The position numbers and the translations under genes were made by a program. A stretch of DNA of 14,764 nucleotides from Methanimicrococcus sp. (GTDB lineage Archaea > Halobacteriota > Methanosarcinia > Methanosarcinales > Methanosarcinaceae), in assembly GCA_009783635.1 (NCBI GenBank), contig WRDC01000025.1, forward strand, positions 1 to 14,764. The letters are read 5' to 3'. Below the pieces are notes generated by a model. The model worked only from the letters and a program-made list of their open reading frames with translations, did no database searches and was not told the DNA's origin. Positions 1 to 5,574 of this stretch are shown here, in pieces (within the stretch, counting starts at the first letter, position 1; each line of letters opens with the position of its first letter).

Positions 1-540
1 CAGCTCGAAGACGTTGTGAACGTTGGAGAACAGCTCGAGGACGTTGTGAACGTTGGAGAACAGCTCGAGGACGTTGTGAACGTCGGAGAACAGCTCGAGG
101 ACGTTGTGAACGTCGGAGAACAGCTCGAGGACGTTGTGAACGTTGGAGAACAACTCGATGACGTTGTGAACGTCGGAGAACAGCTCGAGGACGTTGTGAA
201 CGTTGGAGAACAGCTCGATGATGTTGTGAACGTCGGAGAACAGCTCGAGGACGTTGTGAACGTCGGAGAACAGCTCGAGGACGTTGTGAACGTTGGAGAA
301 CAGCTCGAGGACGTTGTGAACGTCGGAGACCAACTCAAAGACGTTGTCAATGTGGGCGACCAACTCGAAGATGTAATCAACGAGGGCGACCAGCTCGGCG
401 ATGTGTTCATCAAGGGCGTCCAGCTTGACGATGTGATCAACGAGGGCGACCGGCTCGATGATTTAATCATTGCGACCTACCAGCTCAATGACGTTATCAT
501 CGACGGGGATCATCTTGAAGATGAAGACGAGTACAACGAA
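1..540 (+). repeat. 18 tandem 30-bp units (coding minisatellite)
   Basis: The unit is 30 bp and phase is kept exactly across 540 bp. Units 1-11 (1-330) differ mainly by GTT/GTC at the eighth codon and by GAG/GAT at the third. Units 12-18 (331-540) decay progressively towards the 3' end. This gradient suggests recent expansion or homogenisation of the 5' part and an older 3' part. There are no spacers. The array continues off the left edge, so the copy number is unknown and may be mis-assembled. Confidence 0.95.
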
Positions 541-543
541 TAA
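1..543 (+). CDS. Acidic decapeptide-repeat protein, 5'-truncated
   Basis: The frame is open from the first base of the window and ends at TAA 541-543, so the true start lies upstream. The visible 180 residues are exactly 18 units of ten residues with no indel. The consensus is QLEDVVNVGE. Units 1-11 are nearly identical; units 12-18 diverge but keep Leu at position 2 and Asp at position 4. Preservation of this pattern in the diverged units supports this frame over the other open frames that a 30-bp repeat allows. Each unit carries about three acidic and almost no basic residues, so the protein is strongly acidic. The protein ends in the acidic run HLEDEDEYNE. No membrane segment is visible and any signal peptide would lie outside the window. 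A solenoid or extended surface protein is conceivable from the regular hydrophobic positions (2, 5, 6, 8), but I do not recognise a family. Confidence 0.7.
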   Translation, partial: QLEDVVNVGEQLEDVVNVGEQLEDVVNVGEQLEDVVNVGEQLEDVVNVGEQLDDVVNVGEQLEDVVNVGEQLDDVVNVGEQLEDVVNVGEQLEDVVNVGEQLEDVVNVGDQLKDVVNVGDQLEDVINEGDQLGDVFIKGVQLDDVINEGDRLDDLIIATYQLNDVIIDGDHLEDEDEYNE

Positions 544-605
544 AGCGACCGATAAGATGGCGAGAGCGCCATCTCGGTTAAACCGCAAATAATAAGAAAA
601 GTACG

Positions 606-652
606 CGAACGAGGCGGCGGGTTTCCGCTGCCTTCTGTTCGTAATTTTTATT
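606..652 (+). terminator. Hairpin plus T-rich tail after repeat gene
   Basis: A 10-bp stem (611-620 with 625-634, including two G-T pairs) has the 4-nt loop GTTT. After a 2-nt bulge it is extended by five more pairs (606-610 with 637-641). A T-rich stretch containing T5 follows immediately. It lies about 65 bp after the stop codon of the repeat protein on the same strand. Archaea usually terminate on oligo-T alone, so the stem may instead protect the mRNA 3' end. Confidence 0.5.
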
Positions 653-747
653 TCAGTTTCGGAACGGCCCCGACAAAAAAGGCGCGGTAAAGTATCGCGG
701 CATTCATCTGTTTTTTACTGTTTCAGCCGTAACGGTCCGGTACATTT

Positions 748-775
748 TTTGCATTTGTAACTTTGCATTTGTAAC
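748..775. repeat. 2 x 14-bp tandem duplication
   Basis: The 14-mer TTTGCATTTGTAAC occurs twice in direct contact (748-761, 762-775). It lies in non-coding DNA. The period is not a multiple of three. Confidence 0.85.
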
Positions 776-900
776 GTTGGCGATTTTGAACATTTCGTCT
801 TTTACGGCCGCCTGCGCTTTGGCATCCCGGGCAATTCATTCAATGAATAAAAGTTTGATGCAATTCATTGAACAGCGCCGTAAAAAACAATACGGTTTAC

Positions 901-939
901 TGAGAGGAATTACTGAGAGGAATTACCGAGAGGAATCTG
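901..939. repeat. 3 x 13-bp tandem repeat over the PIN-ATPase stop
   Basis: The unit TGAGAGGAATTAC is perfect at 901-913 and 914-926 and degenerate at 927-939. The TAA stop of the minus-strand PIN-ATPase gene (923-925 on +) falls in the middle unit. The terminal codons were therefore copied downstream as a 13-bp duplication. Confidence 0.85.
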
Positions 940-3058
940 TCAGCCGAACTTCGATTAACTCTCCGTTTCTGAAACAGGATTTAATTTTTTCAACCAAATC
1001 GGAGTCCAGCCGGAGTTTAATTTCACCGCCGCGGCCGACCGTTGCGCTGAAGAACGGTTTGCCGGACATATAAACATCCACGTCCCGCGTTGAAAACTCC
1101 GGAACTTTCAGAATAAAATGCTTCTTTGTTTTTTCAAACATCGGAATGACATAATCCGGGCCGCCGGACTCGCTGAACGACTCGCCGATCGACTCGCCGA
1201 ACAATTCTTTATCATCCGCGTCGTCATACAATCTGCCGGCAAAATCTTTTTTAGACTTGCGGCCGCCCTCCCGAAAACCGGAATCATCCGAAAAACGGCT
1301 TTTATTTTTAATGAAATGAGCGGCCGGCATCTCGCGGACATCGATGCGAAGCCCCGTTTGAGACTCGATCCGGCTGATTGTATCGCCGCCGCGTCCGATG
1401 ATTTTCTTTCTGTCGGAATTTTTAACCTTAACAACCGCGCTCGTATCGGAAACCATTTCAACTTCAAAGGGGCCGGACGCGTAACGCTCAATCTCTTCTT
1501 CGAGAACGGCTTCGGTTTCCGTCCAAAAGGGTTTGCGGTCAGTCATTGTTGTGCCGCCGGCCTCGCGGCTGACGGGCATGACGACAACCTGCTCGCCGTA
1601 AGTATAGATTTCATAATCCGTCCGGTTCGTGACCATATCGGTCACAACAATGACCGGCCGCGCCAAATCAGCTTCCACCATGCCGTGCGGCACTTTGACG
1701 GTAAATTCAAGCGTATAAACTTTTGAAATCCGGCCTTTGTCAATGTAAATGACCGTATCGACCACTTGAGGAATGACGCCAAGCTCAATCCGGCCGATCA
1801 GCCTTTGAACCGCGTCGATTGCGCGGGTCGCGTGAACGACGCCAATCATGCCGACGCCGGCCAGCCGCATATCGGCGAACAGGATAAAATCCTGCGTTTT
1901 TCGGACTTCATCGTAAATCGTGTAATCGGGGCGCACCAACAAAAGAAGGTCGGCCGTATTTTCCATTTTACCTTCCAGAGGCGCATACTGTGTAATTTCC
2001 GCCGGCACCTGAAGGTCGCGCGGGGATTCCATTGTTTTGACCACATTGCCGTGTTCCAGCAAAAACTTAGCCACTGCCGCCGAAAACGTAGATTTCCCCG
2101 CCCCGGGCGCCCCGGCAATCAAAATGCCCCGCTGCTGTAAAATCCGCTCTCTTAAAATATCGCTTGCCTGATATTTTTCAAAATCGACATTGGCAATCGG
2201 CCGGACAGCCGTAATTTCAAAATCGTCGGAAAAAGGCGCTTCCGTAATCGCAATTCTCATATCGCGGACTTGAAGAATCAAAGCGCCATTGTATTCGATC
2301 TCAATAAAAGACTCGGAATCCCTTTTCGTAAAGAGGACCAGTTCGGATTTCAGGCGGCTGAGTTCTTCCGCCGTGCAGGGCGTTTCCCGAACCGGCCTGT
2401 ACTTCATTTCGCCGACGGATCCGCGTTTTGCCATCGGAACGACATTATTTTTCAAATGCACCGACATGGTTTGCGGGTCAAAAAAAACAAGAATAGACAG
2501 CTCGGAGAAATCGGCTTCTATCCCCGTCCCCCGGACCGCCGGCGGGACATAATCAACGGACAGGCCTTTGGCTTTTCCGATAACGGCCTGAACTTTATCC
2601 GATGTTACGAACAAACCGCCGGCGTCCATTGCCGTTTGCCGGATGAGGGCGTCCACTTCCCCGAGTTTCGCGTCCCGGATTTGATGAACGGTCGGCCGGC
2701 TGCCTTCATAAGTCAGCCGAATTTCACCATTGGCGTCCATTTGGCGGAGAATCAGAAGTTCGTCAATGCCGTAAACGCCCGTTTCTCTCCGGCTGTCGGC
2801 TTGGTGTTCGAGTTCCGCAAGAACAGCTTCGGGGATGATGACGCATAAGACACCGTTATGGGATTGATACCTGCCGCCGCGAATGGAGCGGGATAAGACG
2901 CCGTCGATGACGGCGCCGGTATCGCCGATAACCGTCTCAACGGAAAAACGTTTCTCCGGGTCATAATCAAATTCAAAGTCATCAGCGTTGATATCAACGG
3001 ACCGGAATTTTCTGTAAGAAGAGGAATTGGTTGAAGCGGAAGCTTTTCGTGAAGTCAT
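923..3058 (-). CDS. PIN-domain / VirB11-PilT-type ATPase / KH protein
   Basis: This 711-aa protein has the architecture of the archaeal PINc/VapC-type ATPases (COG1855-like). A PIN nuclease-like domain lies at about 40-165, with acidic residues in GDTGAVIDG (D46) and VTSDK (D154). A secretion-type ATPase lies at about 260-450, with Walker A GAPGAGKST (316-324), Walker-B-like IYDEV (381-385) and the VVHAT His box (407-411). A KH domain follows, with GRGG at 555-558. Residues about 583-635 are a polar linker with three GES/SES repeats, then a small C-terminal domain. The family is cytoplasmic and thought to act on RNA, but its substrate is not established. No Shine-Dalgarno sequence precedes the ATG, and a TATA-like element lies about 28 nt upstream, so the mRNA may be leaderless. 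The stop codon lies in a 13-bp repeat. Confidence 0.9.
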   Translation of the reverse strand: MTSRKASASTNSSSYRKFRSVDINADDFEFDYDPEKRFSVETVIGDTGAVIDGVLSRSIRGGRYQSHNGVLCVIIPEAVLAELEHQADSRRETGVYGIDELLILRQMDANGEIRLTYEGSRPTVHQIRDAKLGEVDALIRQTAMDAGGLFVTSDKVQAVIGKAKGLSVDYVPPAVRGTGIEADFSELSILVFFDPQTMSVHLKNNVVPMAKRGSVGEMKYRPVRETPCTAEELSRLKSELVLFTKRDSESFIEIEYNGALILQVRDMRIAITEAPFSDDFEITAVRPIANVDFEKYQASDILRERILQQRGILIAGAPGAGKSTFSAAVAKFLLEHGNVVKTMESPRDLQVPAEITQYAPLEGKMENTADLLLLVRPDYTIYDEVRKTQDFILFADMRLAGVGMIGVVHATRAIDAVQRLIGRIELGVIPQVVDTVIYIDKGRISKVYTLEFTVKVPHGMVEADLARPVIVVTDMVTNRTDYEIYTYGEQVVVMPVSREAGGTTMTDRKPFWTETEAVLEEEIERYASGPFEVEMVSDTSAVVKVKNSDRKKIIGRGGDTISRIESQTGLRIDVREMPAAHFIKNKSRFSDDSGFREGGRKSKKDFAGRLYDDADDKELFGESIGESFSESGGPDYVIPMFEKTKKHFILKVPEFSTRDVDVYMSGKPFFSATVGRGGEIKLRLDSDLVEKIKSCFRNGELIEVRLTDSSR
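1167..1202 (-). repeat. 3 x 12-bp in-frame repeat in PIN-ATPase linker
   Basis: Units at 1167-1178, 1179-1190 and 1191-1202 (GACTCGCYGAWC on the plus strand) encode GES, GES and SES tetrapeptide steps in the linker after the KH domain. The period keeps the frame. Confidence 0.8.
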
Positions 3059-3080
3059 ACGGAAAAATAGGTTTTGGTTG

Positions 3081-3093
3081 TATAATAAATATT
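3081..3093 (-). promoter_or_regulatory. TATA-like box of the PIN-ATPase gene
   Basis: Read on the minus strand the element is AATATTTATTATA, centred about 28 nt before the ATG at 3058. Archaeal transcription starts roughly 25-27 nt after the TATA centre, so the predicted start coincides with the first codons. Confidence 0.45.
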
Positions 3094-3117
3094 GGAAAGG
3101 AGGAAAGAGACGGAATA

Positions 3118-3197
3118 AAAAGTCTTGACTCCTAAGAGTCTTGACTCCTAAGAGTTTTTACCCCTAAGAGTTTTTACCCCTAAGAGTCTTTACTCCT
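3118..3197. repeat. 5 x 16-bp tandem repeat between two genes
   Basis: Five 16-bp units (3118-3133, 3134-3149, 3150-3165, 3166-3181, 3182-3197) follow the form AAGAGTCTTGACTCCT or AAGAGTTTTTACCCCT. The last unit ends one base before the stop codon of the neighbouring gene (3198-3200). GACTC/GAGTC half-sites let adjacent units pair into small hairpins. The array lies upstream of the PIN-ATPase promoter. Confidence 0.9.
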
Positions 3198-4091
3198 TCA
3201 TATTTTAACGCCGTGATTGTATGCCAATGCGACTGCGGCTTCTCTGGCTTCGTGACCGTCGTATGAACCGATTTTATCCTTAAAATAATAGGTGAAATAC
3301 TGTTGCTGCTCTTTATACCAGCACTGATAATCATAGCGCTTTTCTTTCTCTTTTTCTTTGACCGGTTTGTTCAAAAAATCGCAAAAATCTCTCAAAGATT
3401 GAGCATGATAATTATCACGTTTAAAATAGTCCCCAATAAAATCTTTTAAAAATTGCGACGCTTTTTCAGGGCCGCCGTACAGAACAATATACGGCAAAGG
3501 GTTTATCGATGACCTCAGCCACGGATTGAACCGGGTCCCGCAGGTGAGCAAAAAGTCTATGGATTTTTCCTTATCCTCAAATATTTCAAAGAGGGGCAAA
3601 AGATAGTGTTCGATCCTTTCCGCAATTAATTTGGCGGTATTTTCATTACTGCCTTTTAAACTGCCGTCATCCAAAAGCCATGAACACCTTCTCCTGTCGC
3701 TGTAGCCGGGCATTATTTCGTAACGCTTGCTGTCATCATACATACCGATGCCGGGTTTTTCAACAGCCATGTAAGGCGTACATTCACCAAGTTCATTGCA
3801 GTATATTGAACCGATAATATTTTTGCTGTCAATCTGGTCCGTCAGCCATTGTTTTAATTTTTTTGACGTGATATAAAATTCAGGCGTAATCGACACGCCC
3901 GCATCTATCATATAAGACGTGAGGTAATTTCTGCGGAAGTAAATTTCAAAAACAATGTCCTTATCCTTAGAAATTTTTCTTAAGCGCTGCCCTTTTGCCA
4001 ACACCTGAAATCCGTGCGGGACAAGCGCCTCTCCAATCTCAGCGCATACTTTCAGGAAATATTCATTGTAATACTCTTGCACTTCTGTCAT
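3198..4091 (-). CDS. Hypothetical protein, 297 aa
   Basis: I do not recognise a family with confidence. The N-terminal 70 residues (an alpha-helical start, then GFQVLAKGQRLRKISKDKD and a beta-rich stretch) faintly recall DUF4304-type proteins. The protein is soluble, rich in aromatic residues and Lys, and has a charged EKEKEK stretch near residue 245. No signal peptide or membrane segment is visible. The start is well supported: a Shine-Dalgarno-like CAGGAGTG lies about 7 nt before the ATG and a TATA-like box lies about 57 nt upstream. It stands alone between hisI and the PIN-ATPase gene on the same strand but has its own promoter. The stop codon directly abuts the 16-bp tandem array. Confidence 0.75.
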   Translation of the reverse strand: MTEVQEYYNEYFLKVCAEIGEALVPHGFQVLAKGQRLRKISKDKDIVFEIYFRRNYLTSYMIDAGVSITPEFYITSKKLKQWLTDQIDSKNIIGSIYCNELGECTPYMAVEKPGIGMYDDSKRYEIMPGYSDRRRCSWLLDDGSLKGSNENTAKLIAERIEHYLLPLFEIFEDKEKSIDFLLTCGTRFNPWLRSSINPLPYIVLYGGPEKASQFLKDFIGDYFKRDNYHAQSLRDFCDFLNKPVKEKEKEKRYDYQCWYKEQQQYFTYYFKDKIGSYDGHEAREAAVALAYNHGVKI

Positions 4092-4142
4092 GAAAACACT
4101 CCTGAATTTTTACAGGTTTGGGGTAATTATTTTACTTCTTCT

Positions 4143-4152
4143 AAGTATAAAA
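4143..4152 (-). promoter_or_regulatory. TATA box of the 297-aa gene
   Basis: The minus strand reads TTTTATACTT, centred about 57 nt before the ATG at 4091. This predicts a leader of about 30 nt containing the Shine-Dalgarno sequence at 4098-4105. Confidence 0.5.
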
Positions 4153-4199
4153 TAACTGTCGTTAGAAGTGTTTTAGTTTGAAAAAAGATGAAAAATGAA

Positions 4200-4271
4200 T
4201 AAAAAGGAAAATAAAAAAGAGAATAAAAAAGAGAATAAAAAAGAGAATAAAAAAGAGAATAAAAAAGAGAA
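4200..4271 (-). repeat. 6 x 12-bp array with T6 per unit, after hisI
   Basis: Five perfect 12-bp units TAAAAAAGAGAA (4212-4271) follow one imperfect copy (4200-4211). On the minus strand each perfect unit reads TTCTCTTTTTTA. hisI, on that strand, ends 20 bp before the array. Oligo-T on the non-template strand is the archaeal termination signal, so the array could work as a serial terminator insulating the downstream gene. The plus strand is open and would encode NKKE repeats, but it runs antisense through hisI and I do not call it a gene. Confidence 0.9.
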
Positions 4272-4291
4272 TAAAATACAACAAAACAGAT

Positions 4292-4726
4292 TTAATAGAC
4301 GTCTTTTTCATCAAACACTTTTTCGCCGACAACAGCACCGTCAATTGTCCGGTAAAAACAAGATTTGTACCCGTTGTGGCATGCGCCGCCGGTTTGTTTG
4401 ACCGTCAGCAAAAGCGCGTCGGCGTCACAGTCGAAATAAATCTGTTCCACTCTTTGAAAATGACCGGACGTTTCGCCTTTTTTCCACAATGACTGCCTGC
4501 TTCGGCTCCAATAATGCGCGATTTTTGTGTCAAGCGTCAGTTTCAGAGCTTCTTCATTCATAAAAGCAAACATCAAAACTTCTTTGGAATCGGCGTCCTG
4601 AACAATCGCCGGAATCAATCCGTTTTCAAATTTTAAAGCGGAAAAATCGGCCGGATGAAAAGAGGTTTCAGCTTTAGAGGTTTCAGCTTTACTGCCCGCG
4701 GTACAGCCACATTTTGAATTTTGCAT
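4292..4726 (-). CDS. hisI: Phosphoribosyl-AMP cyclohydrolase
   Basis: The enzyme opens the purine ring of phosphoribosyl-AMP in histidine biosynthesis. All hallmarks are visible in 144 aa: YWSRSRQ (72-78), LWKKGETSGH (80-89), the metal-binding aspartates in DCDADA (D99, D101, D103) and the zinc cysteines in GGACHNGYKSCFYR (C116, C123). The catalytic domain begins near residue 33. The first 25 residues form an unusual extension with two cysteines (KCGC) and a duplicated KAETS made by a 15-bp tandem repeat. The gene is monocistronic, divergent from the RecA-like gene. No Shine-Dalgarno sequence precedes the ATG, and a TATA box is centred about 26 nt upstream, which suggests a leaderless mRNA. 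A T-rich 12-bp array lies just after the stop. Confidence 0.95.
   Translation of the reverse strand: MQNSKCGCTAGSKAETSKAETSFHPADFSALKFENGLIPAIVQDADSKEVLMFAFMNEEALKLTLDTKIAHYWSRSRQSLWKKGETSGHFQRVEQIYFDCDADALLLTVKQTGGACHNGYKSCFYRTIDGAVVGEKVFDEKDVY
4661..4690 (-). repeat. 2 x 15-bp perfect duplication in hisI
   Basis: AGAGGTTTCAGCTTT occurs twice in contact (4661-4675, 4676-4690). It duplicates the pentapeptide KAETS in the non-conserved N-terminal extension of HisI, so the catalytic domain is untouched. Confidence 0.9.
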
Positions 4727-4746
4727 ATCTGAAAAGCCGCTTGTTG

Positions 4747-4758
4747 AATATATATAAG
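4747..4758. promoter_or_regulatory. Shared TATA element of a divergent promoter
   Basis: AATATATATAAG is the only strong TATA sequence in the 96-bp gap between hisI and the RecA-like gene, and it is close to symmetrical. Its centre (about 4752) is 26 nt from the hisI ATG on the minus strand and 29 nt from an ATG at 4781 on the plus strand. Both distances fit archaeal leaderless initiation. Confidence 0.5.
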
Positions 4759-4759
4759 T

Positions 4760-4775
4760 TTCGTTTTCGAACGAA
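4760..4775. promoter_or_regulatory. Inverted repeat, candidate operator
   Basis: TTCGTTTTCGAACGAA has perfect 6-bp arms around TTCG. It sits between the TATA element and the predicted plus-strand start, where a bound repressor would block initiation. No regulator is identified in the window. Confidence 0.35.
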
Positions 4776-4780
4776 TCAAA

Positions 4781-4822
4781 ATGGATAAGGCACAGAAAAG
4801 AATTGTCGGAAGTGTGAAATGA
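4781..4822 (+). CDS. Possible 13-codon leader peptide
   Basis: An ATG at 4781 begins MDKAQKRIVGSVK and ends at TGA 4820-4822. The next base starts the ATG of the RecA-like gene in the same frame. The ATG lies about 29 nt from the TATA centre, so it could be read from a leaderless mRNA, with termination coupled to initiation downstream. It may equally be a chance frame; nothing but position supports it. Confidence 0.25.
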   Translation: MDKAQKRIVGSVK

Positions 4823-5527
4823 ATGACTCTGAATTTCACAACAGGTATCCCTGAAATTGACAGACTGACCGGCGGCCGGATTGAAAACGGATCGTTTCTT
4901 TTGGCCGCGGGAAATGATGACGAAGGGATGAAGTTGTTTCTGGCGGAGGTTTTAAAAAACCAAGGGAGGCCCGCCGGAGGCGACGGCCTGAACTCGAACG
5001 GCTGCAAAATTGTAAAAATCACTTCCGAAAATCGGGAGGAGACTTTAGAGTTTTGCCGCTCGTTCAGAGAGAAAGAAGAATCGGAAGACGACTATTTGTT
5101 TGTTGTTGAAAGTTTAAGCGAACTTTGCGGAAATGACAAACCGTTTCACGCAGTCTCCGAAAAAACGATCCTCAAAAGCACCGAAGAAGAGTGCGTTATT
5201 TCCTTTGTGCGGGAGATAAAACAATTTTTGAAAAACGGAACGGAAAAACAAATCCATGTGCAACCCCAAAAACTAAAAGTAAACCATGAAAGCACCCGAC
5301 TTTTCATCGGGTGCCTTTATGAAAACATATTCCCGGCGGAGATTGAAAATCGGATAAAACATATTTCGGATTGCTATTTTCAATTCAGAATGGAGGAAAG
5401 GGGAATGCAGTTTGAAAGAACTGTTTTAATTTACAAATACGATGGCGGCGAAGCCGGCGGAAGGATATTGAAATACACTGTTGACGGCGGTCAATTAAAT
5501 ATTGAAAATAAAAAGAGAATTTATTAA
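4823..5527 (+). CDS. RAD55/KaiC-like RecA-fold protein, degenerate P-loop
   Basis: The start TTGIPEIDRLTGGRIENGSF matches the RAD55/KaiC/GvpD superfamily opening. The P-loop is decayed: GNDDEGMK (30-37) replaces GxxxxGKT, and the Walker B region reads VVESLSEL, with Glu96 where Asp is usual. ATP hydrolysis is therefore doubtful, and a regulatory or scaffold role is more likely. The C-terminal half (about 172-234) has the beta-rich tail IENRIKHISDCYFQFR and ends in KKRIY. A weak Shine-Dalgarno-like GGAAGTG lies upstream. The gene may be first in a plus-strand series with the marker 9 gene 47 bp downstream, although a 7-bp inverted repeat (5512-5518 with 5534-5540) and a T-rich stretch lie between them. 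A strong hairpin lies inside the coding sequence at 5289-5318. Confidence 0.75.
   Translation: MTLNFTTGIPEIDRLTGGRIENGSFLLAAGNDDEGMKLFLAEVLKNQGRPAGGDGLNSNGCKIVKITSENREETLEFCRSFREKEESEDDYLFVVESLSELCGNDKPFHAVSEKTILKSTEEECVISFVREIKQFLKNGTEKQIHVQPQKLKVNHESTRLFIGCLYENIFPAEIENRIKHISDCYFQFRMEERGMQFERTVLIYKYDGGEAGGRILKYTVDGGQLNIENKKRIY
5289..5318 (+). other. Strong intragenic hairpin
   Basis: GCACCCGA (5292-5299) pairs perfectly with TCGGGTGC (5307-5314) around a 7-nt loop. With one bulged C, three more A-T pairs form at the base. It looks like a bacterial-type terminator but lies in frame inside the RecA-like gene, encoding ESTRLFIGC. It may be an attenuator, an inserted palindrome or chance. Confidence 0.6.
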
Positions 5528-5574
5528 GGAGAGTCTCTTTAACTTTTCTTTCATACAACAGGAGTTATTTAAAA

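Larger units (their letters stand above)
544..922. other. Non-coding interval between convergent genes
   Basis: The 379-bp gap separates the convergent repeat-protein and PIN-ATPase genes. It holds a perfect 8-bp stem with a 4-nt loop (555-574), the stronger hairpin listed separately (606-641), a 2x14-bp duplication (748-775), a perfect 7+1+7 palindrome (834-848) and a 5-bp stem (878-882 with 891-895) whose loop reads T6 on the minus strand. The last element lies downstream of the PIN-ATPase stop and could end that transcript. An open frame at 777-1073 overlaps the PIN-ATPase gene antisense and has no family resemblance, so I do not call it. Confidence 0.6.

Noticed and set aside
1..330. CRISPR array (30-bp near-identical repeats)
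   Set aside because: Units are contiguous with no spacers and keep one open frame with a conserved peptide pattern.
777..1073. Plus-strand frame of 98 codons
   Set aside because: It overlaps the end of the PIN-ATPase gene antisense, starts at TTG in a repeat-rich gap and has no family resemblance.
1118..2848. Long plus-strand frames opposite the PIN-ATPase gene
   Set aside because: The minus strand encodes a clear three-domain protein with Walker, PIN and KH motifs; the antisense frames show no motif.
4195..4401. Lys/Glu-rich NKKE repeat protein on the plus strand
   Set aside because: The frame is produced by the 12-bp array and then runs antisense through the end of hisI. The T-rich minus-strand reading fits termination better.
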